A stretch of DNA of 64,000 nt from Cinnamomum chago. Taxonomy: Eukaryota; Streptophyta; Magnoliopsida; Laurales; Lauraceae. The translations under genes and the position numbers were made by a program. Location of the stretch: positions 87,380,501-87,444,500 of the forward strand of contig CP142454.1 of NCBI GenBank assembly GCA_038049695.1, read 5' to 3'. Below, piece by piece: positions 23,081 through 34,903 of this stretch (positions within the stretch are counted from its first letter, which is position 1; each line of letters begins with the position of its first letter). The notes under the pieces are model-generated. The model was not told the DNA's origin. It saw only the letters and a program-made list of their open reading frames with translations, and searched no databases.

Positions 23081-23970
23081 TGTTGAAAGTTTTGCAAAAT
23101 CCAAAAAAATGGAGGTTAGTCTAATTAAGCAAACCAATGCAGCGAATATAACCAACCAAATAAAATAGAACTAGCAAATAAATCTACCAATCACACACCA
23201 AAAAGACAGACACAATTTTAACGTGGAAACCCTTTCCAAAAAGAAAAACAAGGATCCAGAAATCAAGAACTCGCGAACAATTATAAGAGATACTCACAAC
23301 TTCTTTAACTCAATCAGTACATCAACTTAATGATTGTAGTTGTTTTTGCACAATTTTCGCTGCCGCGACTTCCTTGCCGTGCACTGTTCTCTTTACTCGA
23401 TCTCATCATACTTTGCCAACCAAGATGATCAATCTTCTACAAAAGAGTAGAAACAACAAAATCTTCTAGAGCAGCCATTCAGAATAATCTCTCAATGGCT
23501 TTAGAGACTAAGTCTCTCTATAAGATATTTTTTACTCAGATTAATGAGAGAGGCGGTGTGTTTCTTTGCGTTAAGGGAAACATCCAATATATAGTCCCAA
23601 ATCTGTGCAAGAGACTCCTAATAATAATCCACTAAGAGTATCAATTTGTCTCAAACTTCTCCTTAGAGTCCAGATTCAATTGGGCATTGTTCACCACACT
23701 TGCTATAGCGAGCAGGGGTCTTGCGGTCTTTGCCGTTTTGGCTCGGATGCAATTTCGCTCTAGAGAAATACATGTTCACTATAGCGAACTACTTTGCTGG
23801 GATTTGGCTTGAGGGTCCCAAAATTCTTCAGTCTTCGTTTAACTTTTCCGGCGGCTCAATTACTATCCATTCTAAAATAAATAGAAAATAACAACTTGAA
23901 TGAACCATCTCAAACGGACTCAAGGTTTTGTCCAACCCATAAATTAGTCAATATAAATCAAATCCTAACA
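23081..23970 (-). mobile_element. Copia-type LTR, about 890 bp
   Basis: In minus sense it begins TGTTAGGATTTGATTTAT (23970) and ends CAAAACTTTCAACA (23081), so the ends are TG..CA with short inverted TGTT(A/G). TGGTTTTTTAC follows directly, possibly a degraded PBS. The R/U5 half has the usual text of Copia LTRs (..TTCTTGATTTCTGGATCC.. GGGTTTCCACGTTAAAATTG). Palindromes CGCTCTAGAG and GCTATAGCG occur at about 23701-23790. Flanking five-mers do not match, so it is not a clean solo LTR. Confidence 0.7.
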
Positions 23971-26605
23971 CATGTGACCTACATGCTATGGGTTCCACAT
24001 CGGATTAAGTAATTTGCTTGGGGCAAGACTGATCTCCCCATAAAGTCTTCATCCATTTCAGATTGGGATCATACTCCTATTTCAATTGCCACTAGAGAAA
24101 TAAGGGATCTATGATGTATAGACTCCTAAAGCATTTGTGACTCCTCGTTACTTGCCTAAGGGGTTGTTTGTCAATTTCACATGTGAAGGAAAAATGGTCC
24201 ACATATGTAAATGATTCATATATAAATAATCTTATATACAAATAAGTCACATGTGAAATAAACTCTGTTATTTGTCATTTCCACACCTCTTCACATGCGA
24301 ATTCGAGTCCATCAAACAGTTCACGTCTTTCATTATTTTTCTCAAAATTTTAAATATCTATGATGAATTCGAACCCACTAGCCACTGTTAGCCTTCTAAA
24401 GGGACCAATGGTTTGGATAGGGAAAAAGAGGCCCATAGAAATTAAAAAACTAGATCAAACGGTCTGAGATATTTTAAAAAACTCTCACAATTCATGCCTG
24501 ATCAATGGTTCAAATTTGATCGACAAGCCATTTTGGGCCTTAGGAAGAGGTCTAACGGTCCAGATCTTGATTTGGGGGCCCACAAGACTCAAAGATTTGA
24601 AAAACACGGACTGCCTTGTACAACTTGTGAACTACATTGTACCAATCGGGTATGCATCCGACGGTTCCAAGTCTTTCTTAATTTTCTAAAGATCCATAAC
24701 TAATCACGGCCTAAAATAACACATCATAGTCATGTTTGACATTTTAAAGAAGATTAACGGTTTGGATCATGAAAATGAAACCTACAAAAGTTCAGAAATT
24801 TAGATCTAATGGTTTGGAGTCTTTCTTAAATTTCTCAATATCTATAATGATCCAACGGCCGGAATTTGTTTCAAGGACTGTTTTTGACCTTCTAAATTTG
24901 ATTAGTGGTTCTGATCATGATTTAGGTACCAACATAGAACATAGCATGAAAAAAACCAGTGACTGTGATTTCAACGTGCCTATCACTGCTGGCACTGTAG
25001 TGCATTTTCAGGCGTTGCTGTGCTTTCGTTTCACGCCTAGATAGGTGGTAAAAGTTTTGCTTGGTTTAAGGACTGTTTTTGACATCATTTTAAGAATGCT
25101 TCCTTCCGAGAATAAATAAAAGAAAAATTTGTTTCGCATGCATTTTGCTAGAAAAATCTAAACAGGCAAAGAGAGGAAGGAGAGATGTATAGAGGGAGAG
25201 GTTTTACAAATGTGCATAAAAGGAGAGAGAATGCCCCCAAATAAGTTTTTCTTCGTTCATTCTCGAAACGAAACTTTTCCAAAATCACGTCAAATACGCT
25301 TTTAAGGTACCAACACCACTGAACCATGAGCATATTGGCTGATAAGCAGGTCTCTTGAAAATCCTCCAAGTAGACAGGATCATTGTATTTCTCACAGCAG
25401 TCATGGGAATCAATAGAGTTTTTTTTTTGGTAGAATAATCAATAGAGTTGTCACCATACCAAGAGGTGGTCAGCTGGAATTTCAGATACTAAGCTCCATT
25501 CAAATAATGGGAAAGGATGGAGGTTTTTTTTTTTTTTTTTCTGAAAAAAGGAAAACCCCCTTTTTTTGTGGAAAAGGAAAATCCATTATAACAACAATTT
25601 GTAACCATGTATGTGAATGTCACACCATAAGCAAATCTTAATTTGGATTTATATCTGTAGTTTATATGTTGGACCCACTTTGTGATTGCTTTTTCTGTAG
25701 TCCAAGCATTTGATTTCCTTTTCTATGTGACATGTCCAATAGGTCCCTTTGTTGAGTGGCGTTGGTTTCCAGAAGATTTATTTCATGCTATGTCATGACT
25801 TGTTTCGGTCCATGAGCAGTGCGTGGACTGTTTTGGGCTCGGTTTCTGAACTAATCTGGACTGTGCTTGTCGGGTCACACAAAAGGGTTGGAAAAACTCG
25901 TGTTGACTCATGACTCGACCGATTCGCCCTAATTTTGCACTAGGGCCAAGTTAAGTCGATGAGATACTTGGTTATATGAAAAAAAATGTTGCTAGTGCGG
26001 TTGGTTTCTTTCTCTGTTTTTCTTTCCTTACTAATTTGGATGTGAACACATTGATGGTTGAGTGATGTTGGCACCTTAATTTCACATAGATGTCTAGGGA
26101 CCGATCGGTCGTTGGATCATCCGGTTAAAGTATAACTTGGTCTTTGGGGCCTTCGGTTAAAGTATGACTCCTAGACCAATAGCTCCCAACTAGCACAAGA
26201 AAAAGGTTATTAATTTGGATTAATTACCATGAACTTGGGTGATCTGATATACCATTTATAATTGTATGAACATTTATTCCATCTTAAAATATTTAAAGTA
26301 GTTTAAATGAAAAAGATGACTCTCCTGAATGACCACGCTGACTCCTAGTCTCCTTTTTTTATTAGTTGGGTGAATTCAGTTTGAGTTTCAAGTTTTCCAA
26401 CCTTGGTTACACATATTCAAAGTCTGGATTTCCATCCCCTGGCCGCCTACCCACTTGTTTGTGTATAGTGACTGCTGCCATGGATCCATGGCTCACAAGT
26501 GGTATTGGCTGCCATCCCTGTGTCTACTTGAAGTAATGACTAATTAGTGAGAGAGGCATCATGTAGAAGCTAGTTGGGCTGAGCTGTTACACTATAGGCA
26601 CGGGG
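23971..26605. other. Spacer with degenerate repeats; no gene
   Basis: 24390-24990 is a degenerate array with a period near 110 bp containing AA(C/T)GGT(C/T)(T/C)GGATC and CTTTCTTAAATTT(T/C)TC words, related to 9595-10150. T-rich tracts are at 25420-25428 and 25525-25542. I see no conserved coding motif. Confidence 0.55.
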
Positions 26606-26836
26606 TTTTTTTTTTTTTTCCAACCCAGCCAAGGAGGCTGGAACCCAAGAGAGATCCCACAAACACACGGAAAGACAGCCTGCACAAGCATGAAGAAGGC
26701 TCAGACAAATGGAAAAGAAGCCCGCATAAGTGGGATGAAAGCCCACACAAGTGGAAAAATGTGGCGTACTCAGAGTTCAAACCCTGACACCAAATGAGAA
26801 CTGCCGCCACTTACTAGTGAGGTAACTGGCCGTTCT
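26606..26836 (-). mobile_element. SINE, family 1, copy B
   Basis: A 14-base T run at 26606 is the poly-A tail in minus sense, and the element's 5' end (AGAACGGCCAGTTACC) is at 26836. Box-B-like GGGTTTGAACTCTG is near 26782. The body repeats CACTTGTGTGGGC-like 20-mers. TSDs are not clear. Confidence 0.8.
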
Positions 26837-27050
26837 GAGGAATGGGCTTGTTACTATGTTCAAAAGACAGTCCAACACAGGCTGTAACTGCAACCTCAAC
26901 CTCCAATTCATGTACGATAAACGGTCCAAAATAAACCCCTTGCCAGTGTAAATGGCAGCTAGCTTGTTCATGTACAATAGATTACTGTAAACTTGATCAT
27001 TTTTTCTTATTGATAGCATGACTCTGATGATCTTAAGTTGTACTGGGAGC

Positions 27051-27166
27051 TGTTGGCCTAGTGGGTCCAGACTAATTGGGTTCATGGTCATGGGTATTTT
27101 GGTAATTGTACTAGGACTTTCTTATTGACTAAGATAGGGTTTCTCGGAGGATAAGAAAGAGAGCAT
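27051..27166 (+). repeat. 5' LTR remnant of the Copia element
   Basis: 116 bp nearly identical to the first 115 bp of the 3' LTR (28552 onward), starting TGTTGGCCTAGTGGGTCC. The close match suggests a fairly young insertion. Confidence 0.95.
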
Positions 27167-27168
27167 GC

Positions 27169-28506
27169 TTTGCGCTGACGAAGGGCATTGACTTCGATCA
27201 AATCTTCTCTCCAATTATGAAGATGACTTCTATCAAAGTTGTCTTGGGTCTAGTCGCCAACATGAACCTTGAGCTTGAACAGATGGATGTGAAGACTGCA
27301 TTTCTTCACGGTGATCTAAAAGAAGAGATCTACATGACTCAACCGGAGGGGTTTGAGGTAGAAGGAAAAGAACAAATGGTTTGCAGGTTGAAGAGGAGTC
27401 TCTACGGGCTGAAGCAAGCATCGAGGCAATGGTACAAGAAGTTTGATTCATTCATGGTGAGTCACGGGCACCGGAGGACAGCTGCAGATCATTGTGTTTA
27501 CGTTCGTAAGTTTGGTAATGACAAAATTTTCATCCTTCTTTTATATGTAGATGATATGTTGATAGTTGGACATGATAGTAAGATGATTGACAGGCTGAAA
27601 GTAGACATGTCAAAGACTTTTGCCATGAAAGACTTAGGACCCGCACGACAGATTTTGTGAATGCAAATACGTCGTGACAGAAATGCCAAGAAGCTGTGGT
27701 TGTCACAGGAGAAATATGTTGAACGGGTGCTAGCAAAGTTCCACATGAAAGATGCTAAGCCAGTTAACATGCCTTTAGCCAGTCACTTTAAGCTCAGTAA
27801 GAGACTATGCCCTACTACAGATAAAGAAAATGAAAGGATGATGTCTGTTCCATACTCCTCAGCAGTTGAGAGTCTTATGTATGCCATGATGTGTACACGG
27901 CCAGACATTGCTCATGCAGTGGGTTTAGTGAGTAGATTTCTTTCTAACCCTGTGAAAGAGCATTGAGAAACAGTGAAGTAGATCTTCAGATACTTGAGAG
28001 GTACATCAGATTTTTGCTTGTGTTTCTGAGGCTCAAAACCAGTACTTGAAGGCTTTACAGATGCTGATTTTGCAGGCGATCTTGATTGTCGGTTGTCTAC
28101 TTCTGGGTACTTATTTACTTTTGCAGAGGGAGCTATTTCCTGGCAGACTAAGTTGTAGAAGTGTACAACATTATCTACAACCGAAGCAGAATACATAGCT
28201 GCTAATGAAGTAGGGAAGGAGATGATTTGGTTGAAGAAAATTTTTCGAGAACTGGATTTGAAGCAAGGAGAGTATGTAGTCTACTGTGATAGTCAGAATG
28301 CTATGGATCTTAGCAAGAACGCTACATACCATGCCCGCACGAAGCATGTTGATGTGAGATATCATTGGATTCGTGAGGTCATCGAAAAGAATCTCATGAA
28401 ATTGGAGAAGATTCATGCTGACAGGAATCCCTCGGACATGATGACTAAGGTCGTGTCTAAGGGGAAGTTGGAGTTGTGTTCAGAGTTGGCAGGACTGAAC
28501 TCCTAG
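27169..28506 (+). pseudogene. Copia pol remnant: reverse transcriptase C-half plus RNase H
   Basis: One continuous frame carries the RT motifs GIDFDQIFSPI, MDVKTAFLHGDL, SLYGLKQA.RQWY, and the catalytic YVDDM at about 27544-27558, then the RNase H domain with DADFAGDLDCRLSTSG, TTEAEYIAA, DSQNAMDLSKN and HVDVRYHWIR, ending KLELCSELAGLNS. This order and tail match Tork/Tnt1-like Copia. Five in-frame stops interrupt it (27658, 27964, about 27979, 28027, about 28156) with no frameshift. Two of the stops stand where relatives have tryptophan, one where they have glutamine, which fits point mutation and transitions in a methylated element. Confidence 0.95.
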
Positions 28507-28551
28507 TAAGGAGGTTTAGAGGCGTCTTCCCCATGGTCTGGAGGGGGTGAT

Positions 28552-28877
28552 TGTTGGCTTAGTGGGTCCAGACCAATTGGGTTCATGGTCATGGGTATTT
28601 TGGTAATTGTACCAGGACTTTCTTATTGACTAAGATAGGGTTTCTTGAGGGATAAGAAAGAGAGCATTATATATTCATGTAATGTGTAATCCATGAGAGA
28701 TACTGTAACAGAACAAATCATATAGAGAGTTAACCCAAATGAGAGTCGAGTTTCTTTCTTGTGGACGTAGGTAAGATTGCCGAACCATGTAAATCTCTTG
28801 TGTGTGATTGCTTGTTCTTGTGTGGTTGATTGATTGCTCGATCGTTGATTCACGTTTTCGCATACACGCACACAATA
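28552..28877 (+). repeat. 3' LTR of the Copia element, 326 bp
   Basis: Begins TGTTGGCTTAGTGGGTCC after the polypurine tract and ends CACACAATA, where the expected CAACA end appears mutated. The TSD GGAGC follows directly, which fixes the end. Confidence 0.9.
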
Positions 28878-30002
28878 GGAGCACCTTTCACCTGGAGCTC
28901 TAGCAATACTTTGTTTTTTTTTTTTTCTGGATCATTGATTTTATTGAATGCTTATTTAGCATTTTACAGTTACTCCACACCAAGATCATGAACATCATGG
29001 TATAGATTTAGTATTCGTTTAAAGGTTTAATTAAATGTTTTTGATGAGAGGATCAAACTCGAAATAATTAGATGGGATGTTTATGAAAGTGCAGGCTAGG
29101 GCCAATGACTAAGTCCTGAGGGGGGGTGAATAAGACAAATGGTAATCAATTACCAATTTTAAACTTTTTAAAGCTATTTTAAAATAACCAGAAAAAAGAA
29201 CAGAACAAACACAATAAAGAGAATGACTTAAGTGGAATATGTGTTCATCAAGACAGTACTTAAACAATAAAGATGAGATATAATTAGTTGTAAGTTGAAA
29301 AGCACAAGTGTGTGTGTGTCTATTGAGCTACACAACAATTTCCATAATATATATAGAAATGTAAATCATGCCATAAGGAATAGACACAGGAAAATTATAG
29401 TGGTTCGGTCACAGAGACCTACATCCACTCTCAAAGGTCACATAGTCCCTTGGTTCCATTAAGAAGAATCAAACTACATAAGTACTGATTCAACCTCAAT
29501 TTTGTTATCGAGGTTCGATCACTCAGATCTACTCCTCCTCACACAATTACAAAGTGATTTAGTCACACAGATCTGAATCACCATCACAGATTGTAGAAGT
29601 TTAAAGATGGGTGAACACTTGCCTTTGATGAAAATGGAAAGAGTTCTAAAGAGCTTTGACAGTAGTCGAAGCTTTCACCTCTTGACGACGCCTTGGAGTT
29701 GAGAAAGAAGCTTCCAACGTGTAGCACAACCAAGGTTCAGAGGTTTGGTCTTCTAGGATACCAAGGATAAGGCTTTCATACAATAAGGGATCCTAGAAAA
29801 AGCTCTTCTCACACAACACACTCATCTTGGAGCTAATAAAGCTCTTGAATTTTCCTAAATCTAACACATGAGTGTTTGGAACAAGATTTGAGAGCTTAGG
29901 TTTGTTAGGAAGGAAATAGCATACAAAGCTCTTCTAAAAAAGTTCTCTTAGTAAAGTGAAACAAGCTTCAGTTTTATAGAAAATAATCCAACGGCTAGAT
30001 TT

Positions 30003-30225
30003 GGTGGCTAGCCCCTTTTCAATTTCACAGAGATAACGGTCATAAATTCTAATTCGGTTAGCTCACGGTTAGCCGCCGGTGGCCTTGGCGGCTAGCCGTG
30101 AGATAATTGCTGGGGTGACAGAGAGGAGGTCTAGAAATCAGGTGCTCTCTGGAAAACTAACTATGACTTACGGTTGCCTTGCGGTTAGCCGCTGGAGTAC
30201 ACAGCGGTTAGCTAACTCCATACTA
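30003..30225. repeat. Array of CGG(C/T)TAGCCG palindromes
   Basis: Five related motifs: GGTGGCTAGCCCC, CACGGTTAGCCGCC, GGCGGCTAGCCGTG, GCGGTTAGCCGC and AGCGGTTAGCT. They are spaced irregularly within LTR-like sequence. Confidence 0.75.
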
Positions 30226-30239
30226 GATGAAAAGATAGA

Positions 30240-30560
30240 GGCCCGGTCACATGACCAACCATCTTCAGCTCGGTTATTGAACCAGTTGCCTGGGCTTGGT
30301 CGTGGAACCAGCCAGACAAAGGCCTGGTCACGGGACCAGCCTCCTCCAGCTCGATTAGGGAACCAGCTATCCAAATCGCCAAGTTATAGAACTCGACATA
30401 CATTTCGGCTCAGTTATGGAACCAGCTCAGTTATGGAATTCGGCACTTTGGCTCGGTTATGGAACCAGCCAAGCAAAGTGCTAAGTTACAGAACCCAATA
30501 ACTGTCCTAATTCGGTTATGGAACCGGCTATAACAGGACTTTTAGACCAAGTTTGATTAA
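30240..30560. repeat. Degenerate minisatellite GCTCGGTTATGGAACCAGC
   Basis: At least eight degenerate units with a spacing of about 25-45 bp (for example near 30413, 30451 and 30515). The core GGTTATGGAACC is itself an interrupted palindrome. The array produces an apparent 140-codon frame that is not a gene. Confidence 0.8.
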
Positions 30561-30857
30561 GCTAAACTCCTTTTGGTTATGGAACCAAGGTTGTATGCCC
30601 GGTGATTATTTAAGGGTTCCGGATATAGAACCTCAGTTATTATATTCTTACACCGAACTCACATCCTTTTAGTTACAGAACCGACCTCAGTCACTTGACA
30701 AGATTACAAAAAGACAGAAGAAGGATCTGAAAGCAAAATCTCTATTTCATTGAATGAAAGTTTTCATTAGAAACCTTCTCAAATAAAAAAAAAAGAGTAC
30801 AAAAATTGTTTACAACCTCCCAAGCTACAGAGAAAAGAAAAAAAGATACATCATTTT

Positions 30858-33159
30858 TCAAGGAGCGCCCTCTGCTGCGGCTTCACCAATAGGGGGAGTA
30901 GGAGGAACTGACAGGTTGACCTCGCCGGGAGTCTCGGGCGGGGGAAGGACCTGGGCGCCTTCAACTAGATTCACAGGCGGAGGACGAAGACCCGAGGCCT
31001 CGTGACAAGCTTCAGAAGGATTGGAGACAGATTTTGGCTCAGGATCGGGCGAGGCAGGCTGAAACTTAGGCAAATTCTCAAATATGGGATGGTTCTCAAG
31101 AACCCATATTCCTTCAGAGCATCTCAACATCCCATTTCATACTGCTGTGGGCTCAGGTTTCTAATATGAGCCATGTATTCTGCCGTCGCCCAATCCACCC
31201 TGTCCTTGTAAGCAAGAGCGACCTCGGCCCGAGAAGAGGATTCGGCCTCAACCTGTTCCTTCTTCAAAGATTCGAGTTCTTATTCCTTCTTTGCCAGCTT
31301 GGTTTCCTTTTTCGCCAGCTCGCCTTCCAACTCATGCCCCCTCTTCACTTTGGCTTCGGCTGCACCCTTCAAATGCTTTGTCTCAGCTCGCAGATTAATG
31401 ATATCGGTCTTCGCCACTTTGTTCTCTGCTGCGAGTTCGGTGTTCCTCCCCTCCGCCTTCTTCAAATCTTCGGTGCTGGCTTCCAGGGCCGCCTCAACCC
31501 TCCTTTTCTCGTCCTCCAGCTTACTGAACTTTGCGGGACTCTGATTGACTCTGTCCACCACCACCTGCAGCCTCTGCACGTTCTGTGAAAAGGGAAAACA
31601 TGATAGACAAGCAATCGTGGTACAAAATTTACAGAAAAATTGAGACTCACCTCAATTGACGCCTTGATCGACGACATGAGCAAACCCAGCTCTCCGGCCT
31701 TATTGTGCCTCTCCATATCTCTTGGAAGAGGACAAGCCCTGGAGAGCGCCGCGATGACCCCAGAGTTGCTCCCTACCCGATCCTCCACATTCAGAAATCG
31801 GCCTGGCTCGAACTGGAGGTCGGGCTTGAAGTGGGGTGGCTTGATGTGCCGGCACTCCAAGGCCAACCCGGAGGACTGCTCCGACTGACCCTCCACCCGA
31901 GCCTTTTTTCCGGGTGGAGGCCTCTCCCCTTCCTTTTCAGTTTTGATAGCCTGCTGCCGAATATCCGTGGCTGGGCCCTCCGACCTGCCCCTCTTCTCTT
32001 GATACGGGCCCTGGGCGCTCTTCTTCTGAATGGAGGATGAGGCCCCGGCTGTGCTCGAAGGACCAGAGGAGGCATCGGCCGAGGACCTGGAAGAGGCGCC
32101 GGCCACTAGAGGGGCGCTTTGGGACGGACGGATTTCGGCCTTTAAAGATGACGGCGGCCAAATCGGCGATAGGAGGTCGCTGCCCATCCATTTCTTCTTC
32201 CAATTCTTCTCCTCATTCTTCTAGGTTGGGGGAGGAAGAGTAGGCCTCAACAGCCTTGATCGGGTCGAAAGCCACGGGTTCAGCCGCTGAAGAAGAAGCC
32301 TTGGCGCTCGAAGACACTCGTCCGCCGGTCTTCGCCAGAGCAAGCACCACCTCCCCTATCGGCTCGGTAGGGAGCTCTGTCGTCTTCTTGATGTAAGACT
32401 GGTATCTCGCCGTATACCGGAGCAAGGAGAAGGCAACTCGGTTGTTATGACCGTGGTACTTGTATATTTTCTAGAACCAGGCCTCGTTCCTTTTCCAACG
32501 GTCTAGACCGACGTCTTTCCTTCTTCGTCGCTTGTACAGAAGACAGAAAGGGAAACGTTAGCTCGGTAGAATAGTGGTAAAGTGAAAACAGAACCTGAGA
32601 GGAAGTGAGTATTTACTTGGAGGGGTCCCAGGTCTCCGAGGAATCTGAATTCTCCTTGCCGCCTCGGTCTCGGTCGGCCTGAACTCCCAATTCCCCGAGA
32701 CGAGCAGGTGGTCGTCCCCAGCATATTTGTTTGAGTCCTCCAAAGCGGTAATCAGGGGCTGACGCCTCGCCTTCACCCGAAGGTAGTACGAGTCCTCACC
32801 CCCTCCAGACTTGTAGATGTCATAAACATCCTCGATGTCGTGCACACCGAGGTTAATACCGAGGATGTCATTAAGCTCGGCAACGCCCATGATTATCTTG
32901 AAACCATTGGGCATAGTTGATAAGGGCAAAGCCGCCAGGTGCTTAGGCACGATCGGAGAAGGGGATGGATGGGGAATCTGACTCCACCTTCAATTATCGG
33001 TACCAAAGGAAAGGGCATCCAATCTTTGAAATAAAAATGGCCATCAAAACTACCCCGGGACTCGATTGACTTCACCAAAACGTCGTCTGGTATCTTGTTT
33101 GCGTTCCTAAGCCCCTCCAAAGCTTGGGGGTTCTCTACCCAGTGACTGTAAATCTCCAT
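30858..33159 (-). pseudogene. Antisense extra gene of a Gypsy element, PF04195-like (putative gypsy-type transposon), decayed
   Basis: The minus strand encodes, from 33159: MEIYSHWVENPQALEGLRNA, then GVRFPIHPLLRS (the hallmark FP-HPFLR-type segment of PF04195), NGFKIIMGVAEL and a stretch to RRPGTPPSK with a probable intron donor near 32620. A basic, Ser/Ala-rich middle follows (32440-31640; GKKARVEG), then after another intron (donor near 31640) a coiled coil at 31579-31280 (KKAEGRNTELAAENKVAK). A Pro-rich tail ends at 30858. A 1-bp frameshift near 32910 and stops at about 31282 and 31134 break it. Such genes occur as extra open frames, often antisense, between pol and the 3' LTR of Tat-lineage Gypsy elements; the LTR at 33835 fits. 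Function is unknown. Confidence 0.7.
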
Positions 33160-33834
33160 TTCTAAAATCTAGAGGGGTCGGGAAGGACGGAAGGGCGGGA
33201 TTAAAATAAATAAATAAAAAAACCTAGAAGACAGTGAGGCAGAAACCCTAAACAAAGACGAAGGGAGCAAGGAAAGATAAGGAAGGAGAATACTCATAGA
33301 GATGGAGCAAGGGGTTCAAGAACGGGGATCTTCGAATTCGCTAAAGTTCTGATCTCGGCAGAATGTCTTCTCTGGCAGAGTTTTCTTCCAAACGAATGCA
33401 AAAGTAAGAAAAGGAAGAAGGGGCATCCCTATTTGTAAAGGAAAGATGCGCCCCTTTTAAGCACGTGTGCGAAGTGTTGCCTCGAGCTCTCCACGCATCA
33501 CTTCGGTACAGGTAGCATCCAACCAAAAGATGACACGTGGCACCGCCAGTTCATCCCCCTCAATAACTTTGACACATCATTAGTCGCCTCAGGCATATAA
33601 AGTGACGTTCGCGTATTCAGCCAGACGAAATAATGACAACATGCCATTTATTGCCTCGGGCAGACGAAGCGGCATTATGATAAGGATCAGACGCTAGCGG
33701 ACATCAGCGATTGACACCGAGATGGGGACCCATGCACAAAATATCCTCTCATTTTTTAGCTCCCGACCTCAAAGAGTAGGAAAATTCTAAAAGGTCAGGA
33801 GTTAGGGGCCAATTGTGTGGGGGCATTTCTTGAT
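33160..33834 (+). other. Element internal sequence up to the polypurine tract
   Basis: Non-coding sequence upstream of the antisense gene. It ends with GGAGTTAGGGGCC and TTGTGTGGGGGCATTTC (33799-33833), the purine-rich text found just before the 3' LTR of Tat-type Gypsy elements. Confidence 0.5.
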
Positions 33835-34430
33835 ACAGGGATAACTTTTGATCTCGGTCTTACCCAGCTCGGTAAAAGTGCCAGCCTGGAAAGAGCTCAG
33901 AACCCATCCCAGTGAAAATACCTGGAAGGCGCACCTCGGTCTCGACCCAATCCTGACCTCGGTCTTTGCTGTCATTCACTCATAAATGCGCTGCCGTAAA
34001 GGTACGACGACGAACTGACAGAAAGACTGGGCGCCGGACCTACATAAGTAGCCTGCCTTATCTCACGGTCACATCCGCAGCCATTGAAGCATGGTCTGAT
34101 GGGACTTCCCCTTTTCACTTACCCTCATTCAGGAGGCAAAGTACAAGTTGATGGGATTTCCATCTCCACCTACCTACCCCTACTAAGGGGTTTGACCTAA
34201 TGATGAAACTCATGCCTATATATATATGCATGAGGTCAAACCACCAAAGGTGTGCAAGAAGAGATATTCATATACTCTTTCTCCTTCTCCATTCACTCCT
34301 CCTCAGTTCAGTCATCAAACTAACTCAGGCATCGGAGTGCCTTCGGCTGCCTATAGCGAGGGACTCTGACCTTTGTCTTTGCTTTCCCTTTTAGGTTCCT
34401 GAAGGACAATCATTTCCCAAATAATCAAAT
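33835..34430 (+). mobile_element. 3' LTR of the Tat-like Gypsy element
   Basis: Starts TGATACAGGGATAAC, is rich in CTCGGTC/GACCTCGG words, has a TATA region (CTATATATATATGC, 34217-34230) and the characteristic R/U5 text GCATCGGAGTGCCTTCGGC and CTCTGACCTTTG near 34330-34375. The exact 3' end (about 34400-34430) cannot be fixed because the 5' LTR is missing from the window. Confidence 0.65.
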
Positions 34431-34903
34431 TGAGAGCCTGATCCTCTCCTAACCAAGTCCGTAATATTTGGATTAAAGAAAAAATTGCAAAACAATGACG
34501 ACGACGGACTGATAACCGTGATAAAAACCAATACAATATCGGTTATCTGGCCTAGCCAATACTGCAACTCATAACTGATACCGAAATTTTGAACAATGTC
34601 AATGAGTCACTCCGACCATGGAAAAAGAAACCTACTCCCACAGGGAGAATGCTTGCCACAAATGAAGAGAATCCGAATGATAAGAAGTGAAAGAGACAAG
34701 GATGGAAATTTAATTTGTTTTTCTCTTTTTAATTATTTCAACGACTTTATAAGAAAAGTTTGATTATTATTATTTTACTTTGATCACATCTGTTGTTCAT
34801 TAGATCCTTGAGACAAATTGTAAATTATACGACTATGAAGTCTTAGAACATCTTGAATGGAAATGAAACTCATTTTTTTCATCTCTCCTTTTCCTTCTTC
34901 TCT
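34431..34903. other. 3' flank of the HLH-ACT gene
   Basis: AT-rich; probably includes the HLH gene 3' UTR on the minus strand. No other gene seen. Confidence 0.5.

Larger units (their letters stand above)
27051..28877 (+). mobile_element. Internally deleted Ty1/Copia element (Tork/Tnt1-like) with TSD
   Basis: The 5-bp TSD GGAGC is at 27046-27050 and 28878-28882. The order is 5' LTR remnant (27051-27166), C-terminal half of pol (27169-28506), polypurine tract (28537-28549, ending GGAGGGGGTGA) and 3' LTR (28552-28877). Gag, protease, integrase and the first part of reverse transcriptase are gone. The breakpoint at about 27166 joins LTR text GAAAGAGAGCAT straight to RT coding sequence. Because the TSD is intact, the deletion happened after insertion, or the element was mobilised in trans. 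Confidence 0.95.
28883..30850. mobile_element. Non-coding LTR-retrotransposon-like sequence with motif arrays
   Basis: No gene. The text GTCCTGAGGGGGGGTGAAT (about 29115), GTGGTTCGGTCACAGAGACC (about 29400) and repeated CA(C/G)A(C/G)AGATCT words are typical of plant LTRs. Element ends could not be fixed. 30003-30225 has repeated GGCTAGCC/GGTTAGCC palindromes and 30240-30560 a minisatellite. Confidence 0.5.

Noticed and set aside
30079..30501. 140-codon plus-strand open frame
   Set aside because: Spans the GGTTATGGAACC minisatellite; repeated peptide text only.
31166..31588. 140-codon plus-strand frame opposite the coiled coil
   Set aside because: Shadow of the antisense PF04195-like gene; high-GC complement of a charged coiled coil.
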